DNA of 64,000 bases, taken from assembly GCA_023846275.1 (NCBI GenBank), contig JAIUJO010000091.1, forward strand, positions 692,001 to 756,000. The letters are read 5' to 3'. The notes beneath the pieces were generated by a model, which saw only the letters and a list, made by a program, of their open reading frames with translations, did no database searches and had not been told where the DNA came from. The DNA comes from Vanilla planifolia (lineage: Eukaryota; Streptophyta; Magnoliopsida; Asparagales; Orchidaceae). Positions 23,641 through 34,655 of the stretch are shown piece by piece. Positions within the stretch are counted from its first letter, which is position 1; each line of letters opens with the position of its first letter. Position numbers and translations under genes: made by a program.

Positions 23641-23819
23641 TTTTGTAAGGTGGTGGCTAACTCCTTAATTACAAGAAACCAAAATAAGTCACTTTGAACA
23701 ATGATCTTTCTAACTTTGGTAATGTGGTTAAGCTTAAATTCTTTCTTTCCTTTTTCTTTATTCATGGGCAAAGAATTTTCTATGAATTTGCTAATCTTAA
23801 GTGATTGACATCTCTCTTA

Positions 23820-24150
23820 AGATAGAATAGGTACAATGTGATGATCTTTTCATCATAAACAAGTGAACACATGTTAGTCTTATCCTCCAAAACCACATCC
23901 TTATAAAAGAATCATGATCTTTGAAGGATGAGATGACCTGTTTGCAAAGGTATGACATCACATAATACTTACTCATTATATCTACCAAATTTTAAGAGTG
24001 CATAACATCATTACTTAATAAGTATGAAGATTTTATCTATCCAAGAAAAAACTAAAGGTTTGGTGTTTCAATAAATAAGCCCTTATTTGGTTAGTGCAAT
24101 TATGGGATATTATATTAATGTAATTACCATTATCTATGACCATCATATAT
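23820..24150 (-). pseudogene. Gypsy aspartic protease remnant of G2
   Basis: The protease cuts the Gag-Pol polyprotein. The minus strand gives YMMVIDNGNYINIIS around 24,105-24,150, matching the active-site loop I-I-D-G-G-S-x-x-N-V-x-S; the catalytic Gly after Asp is now Asn. About 120 bp further on, VLCDVIPLQTGHLILQRS (about 23,975-23,920) matches the conserved C-D-V-(I/V)-P...H-L-L-L-G-R-P-W segment after the protease, ending at a stop where W or F is expected. CSLVYDEKIITLY follows near 23,860-23,820 in a different frame. Confidence 0.75.
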
Positions 24151-24359
24151 GATTGTTCCTTAATTTCTATGTTGGTGCTAAATATATTGGTGCACTTCTT
24201 GCCATCTTATGATTACGAAGTTGTAGGGGTGAATTTTATTATTAAATTTTCTTTTTTCTAATTCTTATTCAATTTTCTCATCATGCATTATGGTTTTCTC
24301 TTGTTTTAACTTTTCTTATTCATAAACACTTTCTAGGTTCATAGACATGGATCTCTTTA

Positions 24360-25075
24360 GCAACTTTGTAGCTCATAGCACTTTTCATGGCACATAAAAT
24401 AAGAAATTCCAGATTATGTGAGTTGGCTTGAACAAGGTTGTGAAGGAGTGGGTGGAATTATGAGTTTGGGAGGTTTACAAATTATTATGGATGAGTTAGA
24501 TGAAGTGACTATGATAGTGTTGAGAAATTACGGTGTTATTTAAAGAGTTTGGCACATCATTTCTTTTAAAATAAGAAGTTCTACTTTTTTCACATTTTTA
24601 GTTATGTGATAAGATTTCTTTAAAGTAGTAACTTCTCAGGTTAAGCTTAGCATGTATGTATTGCTTTAAACATATCCTAAATTAGGATAGTCGTATATGC
24701 TCGGATTCATCTATGTCACATTTAGATTTATAATCCTGAAATTTACTAATGTACTCCTAAATTGATCTACCACCTTAGAAAAATCTTTGTCATTTATCTA
24801 ATATTTTGACACTATAGGTAATTGGAACAAATCTGTTGTGCAACCAAACCTTAAGATTTTTCCATGTTTAGGGTACTTTTTCATCATTAATAACATAGTT
24901 TCATTCTAAGTTTCTAAAAAATCTACAAGTAGTATAGATTAGTTTTGTTTTAATAAATTGATATTTTTTTAATTACTCATTTGATTTTAATTAAAGTAAT
25001 CATCTACACTAGTTTGCTAGTCAATATAATTTTTAGAATCATAGCTACCATAAAACATTAAGGCATCCAATTTCA
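24360..25075 (-). pseudogene. Gypsy gag remnant with zinc knuckle, G2
   Basis: The minus strand reads KLDAFMFYGSYDSKNYID near 25,072-25,019, VWLHNRFVPITYS at about 24,849-24,810, then YISKFQDYKSKCDIDES, SEHIRL and KQYIHAKLNLRSYYFKE (about 24,750-24,590). These follow the order of the retrotransposon gag domain: the W/Y-rich start, a K-x-x-x-x-x-R-F-x-P-x-x-Y motif, an E-Y-x-x-x-F-x-x-x-x-x-x-C motif, and the L-x-x-F-x-x-G-L repeat. A Ser/Thr/Asn/Pro-rich linker leads to a decayed CCHC zinc knuckle, YFMCHEKCYELQSC (about 24,404-24,363), with the first Cys and the His both changed to Tyr. Several stops interrupt it. Confidence 0.8.
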
Positions 25076-25229
25076 CATTAGGGATCTGCTCTTTATCTCG
25101 ATACCACTTAGGACATTCCTCCTTACTAGATATATCTAGATCATCATTTTTGTTTGACTCATCTAAATGTTTATTTCATCTTCTTTGATCATGATCTCTT
25201 TTATGGACATCCTGATCAAAGTCATCGAA

Positions 25230-26265
25230 AAGATCATCAGTCTTTTATAGTTTCTACTTCTCCTAAGATTTCTTTCTTCTAAATCATTATGTGTGTCACT
25301 TCTTTTGTTATCCCTTTCTCTTTTAGAATTTTAGTCACATTGTTGGCTTAAGAGGATAGACCAACCATTTGTTTGCATTGGCCTACTAATTGAGATATTT
25401 CTAGTATGATATCTAGGTTTAAATGTTGTATTTAGTTTTTAACTAATTCTTTATTTTGATTTACTATTTGATAAGAGCTACCAGATCTCATGGTCATCGA
25501 AAGATTTTAGTACTAGGGATATCAAGAAAAAATATGAAAGCAAAGTAATCACAACTATAAACTAGCAAACGTGAGATGGGATATGCTTATAAGAAAATGG
25601 CAAATGATCAAGGTCACTACTTTTGCAAGACCACTTCATAAATAAAACAAGATTGTCCCTACGAAAGATGATGGAGAGTGATATCAGTACTTTTGAACCA
25701 CCTCCAAATATTTTCTAAGTAAAAAATAAAAAACATTTTTAATAAAAATTAATAATATTTTTAATAATAAAAATTAGTTGAAAATGTTGATGGGTTAAGT
25801 AAAAGAATTTTATTTTATAGAAAAACTTGTATAATACCAAAGTTGAATGCACTAAATAAAAGAAAAAACTTTTTTGATAGGAAGTCATAATCTTTCATGC
25901 CAAAGCTGATGCATAGGACTTTTAAACTTCTATGAATGCCTAAATTGGACACTACAACATTTAAGATACTCAAAAGATTATTAAGGAATAAAAAAAGGTA
26001 CTATATAATAATCAGTGAAAGATGACATATATGGTATTTAAGAACTATTCAAAGATTGGCATTCTAGAATTGTACTGTAGATTATTAAACTACATTAAAT
26101 ACTCCATAAGCATTAAGCATAAAATGAAAGAAAAATAATTTTTGTAACAGCCAATTTTAGACATCTAAAAATATAGAAATTAGATGAACTCTATGTGAAA
26201 TACTATGATGGAAAATAATAACTTTACCATTAGATAACTATCTAGAATAAAAGTTGTTGAAAGAT
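25230..26265 (-). mobile_element. Untranslated leader of G2
   Basis: The segment between gag and the 5' LTR has no coding capacity. Two parts recur in other copies. 25,470-25,710 matches 33,230-33,500 (shared ATCACAACTATAAACTA-like and GTCATATTAGTGCTTTTG-like stretches), and 25,900-26,230 matches 33,560-33,950 and 59,880-60,230. The shared order confirms that L2, L3 and L4 belong to one family and one orientation. Confidence 0.6.
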
Positions 26266-27048
26266 TAAACCTTTTGATGTTTATGTGAATTTTGGAGAAG
26301 TGAGAGTTTATTTGGTTACTTATTCTCTTATTGGATGGTTTCTTAGGTTTGATCCATTTCTCTCACAAGGAATTTGGTTGTGGGCTCTATTGAGTGAAGG
26401 ACTCACCGTCGATCCTTGTCTCTCACAAGGAAAATTTGAGTCCCTCCAATTAGGGTTAGGCATAAACGCTTTGTTCACAAATATGGAAAAACAAACATAA
26501 TAAATTTAATTCAAAATATCGCTACTTATAAGGATTTTCATATATTCATAGCAAATATAAAAAAATGAAAAATAATAAAAACACTATGAAATTAATTGCA
26601 TTAATCAGTTGGCAAATAAACTCTAAGTTTGTGGTGGCTATGACAGTGAGTGATGAAATGGTGGGTGGAAAATAGTAATGTGAAATCAATGTAGTGTAGA
26701 TGGAGGTCTCACGAAATTTGTTCTAGGTTTATCGTAGGAGTAGGTCACGCTGAAAGAAACGGTTGACAAGATTCGTTGGACTAGCGAGTTGGCATAGGTC
26801 ATCGTAGGTTAGTGCGAAATGAGACCATAGTAGTGGAACGTGGGTCAATAAGTGTTCCCATGTTAACATATGACAATGATTATGGTAGAAAAACGTTGGA
26901 AAATTTTGGGAGTGCAAAAATCAAATAAACAATTTATTTTAACTATTTTTTAAAATAATTTTCAAATATAGTTTTTAACATTGGACTTGAGAAGCGAGTG
27001 CAACACTGACAAACATGTGCTTATCAGCTAAGTTTAGATGCTCCTACA
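26265..27048 (-). repeat. LTR L2 (5' LTR of G2)
   Basis: The U5 part shares GTCGATCCTTGTCTCTCACA with L4 (26,408-26,427), then the CTCCAATTAGGGTTAGGCATAA stretch that matches L1. TTATAAGG at about 26,526 is the complement of a TATA-like box. The U3 part (26,640-26,900) is the least AT-rich section and shares GGTCATTGTAGGTTGGTG-like sequence with L1 at 22,655-22,675. The outer end is CTCCTACA at 27,048, matching the L1 and L4 termini. It lacks about 200 bp at the low-coordinate side found in L3 and L4. Confidence 0.6.
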
Positions 27049-29530
27049 TCAGTATACGACCACTTTTACAGTGCCTAAGCAAAAAGAGAATATAAAAATA
27101 CAAAATTTATCATAAAAAGCTTTCACCAAAAAGTAATTTGAAAAGCGTCAATTTTCATTTTTAGTATCTATTTTCTAAAAAGTGGTTGCCAATGCTTTCG
27201 TCAAAAAGCTGTTTTTTTTTCCATAATTTCTTTGGACCAAATTGTTGCAAAATAGCCTTCTAAGTAGCTATATTTTTAGTTCATTATTAGGTAAGTTTGC
27301 ATGAGGGTTGCAGGTGATATTTGGATTTGATTTTCATGGATCTGGCTAGTGAGATGGCTGGCCAACTCTTGTAAAGTAGGCTGGACCTAAGTTTGTCTGT
27401 TGTGGATCGAGTCATAGGGTTGATGCACAGTTTGTGGTGTCTTGTTATATCTGAGTTAGTGTGTCATAGACCATTTCTATGGGTCCACATGACAGCAATA
27501 GTGTCGTGGATTACATGCAACTCAATGCATGTTGGAATGGGATGGTTGGTTAGGATGGTTTTGTAGATTTGAGTTTGTTTGAGGGTCCTGAAGACTATGT
27601 TGCTTCGTGTTGGTTTGCACTAGTAAACTTGATGAAACAAACAAAGATATGTTTGTAGGTCATATGAACTTGTGATCTAGATTAGAACTAGAAGCCCTAT
27701 TCCTTGATCTATTTTAGGCAAATGTGGTCCATGTAATCCCTAAGGTGTAGCTAGGCTGATAGTGAAGAACATATGAATGCATTGATAAAATTGGACTCAA
27801 TATGCCATTTTAGGGACCTTTTTTATTTCTTGGTATGCATTTTAAGCCTATTATAAATGGTTATGGTCTATCTTAACTTTGTATAAGAAGAATAAAAATG
27901 TTGATTTTGTAAACGTTTGACAAATGTTTGATTTGTAACTTGGTATGAAAAATTCTAGTTGATGTCCCCACTAAGAATCCTACAAAAAATTGTTTTCTTA
28001 GATCTTCTCACAAGAACTATAGCTCTTAGAAAAAATGTGTGTGCTATGTTCTGAAGATCCTACTTTACATGTTTTAAAAGCTTAGTAAATTGTTTATGAT
28101 AATAATTATTGGTCCCAAATAACACAAGTTGTAGTATCACTAATAATCACATTCTTGGCAAGTGAAAAAATGAAAAGACCAATAGTAGTATTGAAAGCAC
28201 ACTTAGAGCATTTTAGTTTTAGTTTCTACCAAGTGAACCATTGCCACATCAAGTTCAAAAAACAACATAAGCCCTTTTTCTAAGGTAAACACACAACCTC
28301 ACTTTGGGTATTTTTCTCCTAATACTAGTCGACAACCCCTTGTACTTTTTGGTAATTGGAACATAATTCAAGTTTGTCTCTTGTTATGCTAAAGCAAACC
28401 TTTGTTAGTTCTTGGTGCATTAAACTTGACCTTCATAAAAGTGGTTACTTTTGTAACTAAAACCGAATCATGTTATAGTTCTCAAAAACAACTCTCTTTG
28501 CTTAATCCCATAAAATGTGGCTCAGGTGTAGAACTTATGGATAATAAATAAACATTCCCAAATCTTGTTGATACACGAGATTGATTAGGCAAGTATGTAC
28601 AACAGTGTACATTTCTTCAATAGGACTTCCAATAAGTAGATGTAAGCTTTTCAAGGTTGTTAGGGTATTAAAATTGTTTCATATGACAAAACTAATTTAC
28701 TGAAGGCATAGTAGAATTTGATTGCATTAAGAAATGTTAGGTAGCATTATTTTCAAAATTTCCCTATTTAACTATAGTTATGAAAACTTAAGAATAGTTT
28801 TGCATTCATACAACTAATTTAATCCTCTTTAAATGTGAATTTATTATTATACTTTCATAGATATGGTTAAGAGTAACCTATGAACATCAACAAATGATGA
28901 CTAGATGATAATTTATCATTAACTTAATTGATCATATTGACTAATGATTAGTAATTTCTTGTGAACTAGATGAACTTCGTGTTAGATGTACTTTATGCTA
29001 AAAATTCTTATGTTTCATATTAAGACAACATTTGTTTGACAAGATAATATGTCAAATATATGCTGAAAAAATAGTAAGACTTATGTGGCATGGCAAAAAT
29101 AATTGTATCACATAAGGATTCCAAAGTTACATCATACTTTTTTAAAAGGTTGAATGATTCGTATTGTAGTCAACAAATGTTTAAGACAACATTCTAGGGT
29201 GAAAATAGAAATCAATGAAAGAGAAAATTTAAAAGACTTAAGAATAAGTTAAGGTTATGAAAATTAGGTTTTTGATGTAGCTATGATAATTATTTGACTT
29301 TTAGTTAATTTTCTTACACAATAATAATTATTAGTCTAGTATAGAGATGACACTTTACATAGTATTATATAATATCCTATATAAATTGTCGTTATACTGA
29401 TATGAACAAATTAAGAGTACTCTTCTAGATATAGATGTGATTTTTGAATGTATTAAGAATATCCACATAATCTAAACATGAATTAAAAAAAATAGGTTTA
29501 CTCCATGGAAATTTTGAAAAGAAAACTAAG
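27049..29530. other. Unassigned region between G2 and block B
   Basis: No gene was identified. The longest open frames are short. 27,290-27,830 is clearly richer in G and C than its surroundings, with many TGG and GGTTGG runs, while the rest is ordinary AT-rich intergenic sequence. 28,200-28,660 has a moderately GC-rich, stop-interrupted stretch that I could not match to any family on either strand. It probably holds further transposon debris. Confidence 0.4.
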
Positions 29531-32045
29531 AAAGTGGACTTTTAAGAAGAGGATCATGTATTCATAAAGGTATTTCTACTGAAATGCATTACAATGTTTG
29601 GAAAATGAGTATAATTAAAGATAATTTTTTTTCCTTTATAGACTATTGAAATAAATTGTTACATTACTTACAAAATAGTTTTGCCATTGTCATTAGTTAG
29701 AGCACATCATGTGTTTTGTCTTTTAGTTTTAATAAATATTGTTGATATACTACATATATAGCACGGTGGTTCATCCAAGATTGTTTAATGAGGAAAGGCC
29801 AATGGGATTCTTAACATGAGAAATCAAGAAAATAAGGAAGAAGAGCATCCCATGTTGAATGCACAATGGACAAGTTATACTAACTAGTAGCTATTTGGAA
29901 AGTAGAGGAACAGACTCTTTATAGACACCCCAACATTTTTTGAATTTGAATGATTAAATTCTATAGTTGTGGAAGAATATAAAATATTTAAAAGACTTTA
30001 AAATTTATTTAATATTTCTTGAATAATGCAAGTGTATTTTAAAATTTTTTTTGAATGTGATGAACTGAAATTTACTTATGGATGTTTTTGTGTAAGACCA
30101 CAAAGGCTATAACTTGAAAGAAATAATAATATGGATGAGAAGTCAAATACGGTAGAACAAATGAAAAAAACCATAAATAGTAATTCTACTTCAAATTGAA
30201 GTGGATATAACATAAAAATACCAACACTTATTTAAAATAGCATTAATTTAATTCTAAGTGACTTTTTTGGGAGAAATAACAAAAGTGCCAAATGTCGTTA
30301 GAAATATAAGAATTATTTGATTAAATAAATCACAATTGGAGTATCTTTTATTAAATTTGTCAAAAAAAACTTTCAAAAGTCAATTGTAATAGAATGTGCA
30401 AGAAAATGCAGTCTTTCTAAGGTTATTGTCACAAGGGATATCTAACAAAAAACATTATGTACCAAATGGAGAGATCTGTGAGAGGAAAGTAACTAATAAC
30501 ATAGATGTTATATTTGTGAGTGAAATGGAAATTACTTGTAAAGGTTAGGAAGAGCGAGACAAATCAGAATTACTAATATATTTGTGTTATGTTATTTTGT
30601 TGACATTTAGTCATGCTATTTTGTTTCATAACAACAAACTAAGAATTACTAATATATTTGTTTGAGTGTATTAGTAGATTTTTGAAACCTGATATTCGTG
30701 TTCATGGGAGAATTTAAAAAACAAGTGTTGTGGTTTGAATTTAACAAATATATTTATTTTAAATTTAATTTTAGTTGTTTCAAGTTTTTGATTAGATATT
30801 AAGTTTGATAGAAATCAGTCAAATAAGGAAAAAAAGTTAAGTTATATTTAAATTAATAATCTTAAAAGACTAATAGGATTCTAAAATATTAATATTATCT
30901 TTATAATCCAAATAACCATTTAATTCTTATCATGCCGTTCAAAATCCTTTTTCAAAAACATATTGCAAAAAAGGCATTTTAATTATAGAAATTAATTAGT
31001 AGAAACATAATAATATAATTAAAATAACAAAAAATACATATTACTAAAAAACCAAAAGTATCAATTAGAGCATAGTGTGTGAATATCTCTAGCAATGCTT
31101 ATCATGTTTATAAAATGACTCTCAAACCCATCAAACAATTTTTGTTTTATTCATAACTTAAGAATCTGAACATAACTTAAATCTGGCACAAAGAAAAAGG
31201 TAAGAAACCCTAAAAAATATGTAGAATGTGTAACACAAGAAAGCTCTAATAAAGCATTGATTATCCATCATTTATTCAATGTGGGATTAAAACTTATATC
31301 CATTTCACATGATTGTTCTAAAAATTATTCAAGTGACTTTTGCTATCCAGTTGGACAATTGTGTGATGGAATGATTCTAATCTCATCCACCTTTTAAAGA
31401 AACCTATTTTGATCTTCTATCTAATCACATAGTTTTGTGATCACATAATCCAAGATTTACCAACAAGTAAGAGAAAAATCCTACAACTAGATTATGATTT
31501 AGATTTTACGGACTAGATCAAAACATAATTTCTAGATAGCATTTTTTATTCTAATCCATCTAATTGAGAAGTTTTCATTATCTAATCGTCCAAGAGCCTT
31601 CCATTTGAAACATTTACTGCTCGATGCTTACTAACACCTTTTTATGGTGCATGTTTCAATTGACACATTAATGATCTCTACTAACTTCTCAAAAACACTA
31701 AGTTATTAATTTTATTTAGTTATCATTCATTAAATTTTAAAACTTGTGCTTCATTAAGCTTTCGTTTAAGTATATGAATTTTATGTGTAGTAATGTACTT
31801 TTAGTGTCATCAAATTATTTTATTCAATTGCCAAGTTAGTTTCAATGTAAGGTCATAATAGCCTTTTTCTATTATTTCATTATAAGGATTTATCTCCATC
31901 GGAAAAATACCTCATATGAATGAAACTAGTGCCTCAATTATCCTAAATATGATGGAGCTAAAACCATCGTGTTCTTAAATTTACTAACTAAAGTCAAGTA
32001 TTATACATTCCAACTTAGATGAATTAATTCCATTTAAAAATATTC

Positions 32046-32076
<31 letters not shown>
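32046..32076. repeat. (TA)n(TG)n microsatellite
   Basis: Alternating TA from 32,046 to 32,058 runs into about nine GT repeats to 32,076. The matching place in block A (about 1,230-1,265) has only a broken version with interspersed GTGTG and TATGTATG, so the run expanded in B or decayed in A after duplication. Confidence 0.95.
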
Positions 32077-32936
32077 ATAGAATTTGAGAAATTAAGTTCA
32101 GAAATTCAAATAAAATAAGCAAGAAAAAAGAAAACAGTTAAAGAAAATCTTAAAACATTGAAATTTAATAAATATCTTTCAAAAGAATAAGTTATAGATA
32201 AATTTTTTATTTTTGTTAAAACTTAAAACTTATCATCACCAGTTAGCCTTTGTAATAAATTTGAAGTCATCCATAATACAAGATAACATATATAATAAAT
32301 CTTAGTAATACTTATAAAGGTATAATTTGAAAAAAAATATAATAACTTCACAAAATTCTAAATTTGTGAACAATTTACTAAATATAGATTAACTCCCTTT
32401 AGGTCCTGCCAAAGAGTGGAAGAATAGAAATTAAATGATTAAAATAAGAAAAAATTAAGTAGGAGTTTTACTCTTGTCACACTGAACATGAAGGTGGAGC
32501 ATTGTTGTTCATGCACATTACTTTTATAAATAGTTTATATTTCCATCAATTTCTTCAAAAGTTTTGCTATATCAAGTGAGAGGGATTATTGTGTTAACTT
32601 CTTATCATGCTATTTTGTTTGATGATCATAAACTCTAAGCACTACTAATGATAGTGTTTAAGTAATTTTTAGTTTTTAGATAGATGATACTTGTGTTCAT
32701 GAGAAAATTTAAAAAGAAATAGAAGCAAAAGTGAAATTCTATGATATTCATCTTGGTTCGAGTGACAAATAACTATGACAAATATTTTTAACTTAGTTTT
32801 ACTTATTAAAATTATATTTTGATTAAAATATTAAGCTTCATTAAAATAATTCTATGAAGGCGCAAAAACTAAATTTTGCTTAAATTAATTATTTTACAAA
32901 AAACATTAACATTCTAAAATCTTTGTCATATGTTAA

Positions 32937-33105
32937 CCATTTTAAAAAGTACTTTATTCTTGATCATATCTTTGGAAATATTACATTAACCACTTATTTC
33001 AAAAAGTATTGTTATTGTAATAATTAATTAGTGAAACTAATAATATAATTAAATAAATAAAAAGGGAGAAGTTATTATTATTAATAAGGAAAATATAAAG
33101 TTAGA
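32937..33105 (+). repeat. Left copy of direct duplication flanking gypsy fragment L3
   Basis: This segment of about 165-175 bp is repeated at 34,487-34,655. Both contain AAAAGTACTTTATT, TTGGAAATATTACA, CACTTATTTC or CACCTATTTC, and AATAAGGAAAATATAAAGTTAGA. The two copies are roughly 85 percent identical. They correspond to a single-copy place in block A (about 2,215-2,385). Confidence 0.75.
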
Positions 33106-33109
33106 TTAG

Positions 33110-34485
33110 GATAGGTCATTAAAGTCTAACCATTTAGGTGAGTTGGCTGTTGATTAGGATAGTTTTTCATGTAATTTTGGATTAAGTTTTATCTTTAGTT
33201 TTGATTTGATTCTTAACTTTAGTTTGATAATTGATAAGACCTACTAGTCCTTGTGATCATACAAAAGTTCACACATGAGGATATCGAGAAGGGATATTTA
33301 CTTTTTTTATATATTTGTTTTATTTAAAATAATTTGTATGGGTAAAGTAACTACAACTATAAACTACCAAAGCTCAGATGACATGCATTTCAAAAAAAAT
33401 GAAAAGTGATCATGGTCTCACTTTACAAAACCAACTTATGCATAAAACTATATGGTTGTCAAGAAAGATCATATGGAGTCATATTAGTGCTTTTGTAGTA
33501 TCTCCTAAGATAGAATTTGTCCAAAACCAATTAAGCGTTCTTTAGTGGATACACTAAGTAAAGGAAATTTTTTGAAGTAGAAAGAAGTATTAGTAGATTT
33601 TTTTTAAAATATAACTTTTTAATACTAAGTTGAAAAACAAAACATTGAAACAAAGTTCATATGAGATAAATTAGACTTTTACTGTGGTCTAATTTTGAGA
33701 TTATAATAATGCTATTTTTAATAGAGTTTTAGAAAATATTAAAAGATATCATATACTAATTAGGGTTATGTGGTAACACATTAAGAGTTAAATGTAAAGT
33801 TTTACTAAGTGGTTTTATCACATAAAATTACACTCAAATAAAGAAAACATTAAAAAAACTTTATTTTGAGTGCTTGAATAGATGAATCATTAACCTTTAC
33901 TTTAGGTTATCATTTAAAAGATAAATGCTACAGAAAGAGTGCCCTTTTTTGGTGATGATGGCTTATATTTCCTTACGAATATAGCGTGTAAAGTATGAAA
34001 GATAGAAAAGAGTGATGAGTTGGAGGTTTTGATTTGTGGGGATGATAATGGGACAACAAGATGGTTGGCTGGGATCGCACGCCATGTTAAGGAAGGTGAT
34101 AGTTTGGGGATTGGATTAAAAGAGTACAAAGTGGGGAATATTTATGAGTGTTTATAGAAAGGTTAATTTTTTTGTTTAGGAGCTCTTCCAATAGAAGATT
34201 CATCACTTTCGATCCTTGTCTCTTACACGAAAGGGATAGTTGGAATCTCTTTAACTAGAGTTGGGTACACACTGTTCGCTCACAAAGATGGAAGCACACA
34301 AATAAGAGAAATTTATTTCCTCAATAACTACATTTAATGAGAGAGCCTCTCTTACTTAGAGTTCATGAAAAAACTGAAAGGAAAATACACCATTGGAAAA
34401 TATCATAAACATGAAAAAAAATAGAATGACAACTTTCTTGTTAAATCAATTGATAAACTAAAAGAGATCTCTAGACTTTGATGAC
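33110..34485 (-). mobile_element. Fragment of the G2 gypsy family: leader plus partial LTR (L3)
   Basis: 33,230-33,950 matches the G2 leader, and 33,951-34,485 matches the U5 and inner part of the LTR family. The LTR part has a TCACTTTCGATCCTTGTCTC stretch near 34,203, a GTTGGAATCTCT hairpin stretch at about 34,230 and AAAATATCATAAACATG near 34,398. The U3 part and LTR terminus are missing, as are gag and pol. Orientation is the same as G2. The fragment sits exactly between two copies of a host repeat segment, so it did not arise by a simple insertion with a short target-site duplication. Confidence 0.65.
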
Positions 34486-34486
34486 G

Positions 34487-34655
34487 TTATTCTTAAAAGT
34501 ACTTTATTTTTTATCATATGTTTGGAAATATTACAATAATCACCTATTTCAAGAAGTATTGCTATTATAATAATTGATTAGTAAAACAAATACTATAATT
34601 AAAAAAATAAAAAAGGAGAACCTATTATTAATAATAAGGAAAATATAAAGTTAGA
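34487..34655 (+). repeat. Right copy of direct duplication flanking gypsy fragment L3
   Basis: This is the second copy of 32,937-33,105, after which block B resumes in register with block A from about 2,385. See that entry for shared landmarks. Confidence 0.75.

Larger units (their letters stand above)
21970..27048 (-). mobile_element. G2: internally deleted Ty3/gypsy LTR retrotransposon
   Basis: A minus-strand element of about 5.1 kb. In its own direction it has 5' LTR L2 (27,048-26,265), a leader (about 26,265-25,230), gag with a zinc knuckle (about 25,075-24,360), protease (about 24,150-23,820), the integrase C-terminus (about 23,640-23,085), a polypurine tract and 3' LTR L1 (22,953-21,970). 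Reverse transcriptase, RNase H and the integrase core are absent between about 23,700 and 23,640. Many stops and frameshifts show it is dead. The family is also present as L3 (about 33.1-34.5 kb) and L4 (about 59.9-61.8 kb). Clear 5-bp target-site duplications were not found. Confidence 0.7.
31065..34650 (+). repeat. Repeat unit R1, block B (interrupted by a gypsy fragment)
   Basis: This unit aligns with 190-2,385 in block A; CAATGTGGGATTA at about 31,278 matches the R landmark. It is lengthened from about 2.1 to 3.6 kb by the gypsy fragment and flanking duplication at 32,937-34,655. The stretch before it, about 30,560-31,065, resembles the end of another R unit, sharing a TTTTGTTT...GATA(C/T)T(T/C)GTGTTCATG string with 32,620-32,700. 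A partial R0 unit therefore precedes it. Confidence 0.6.
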
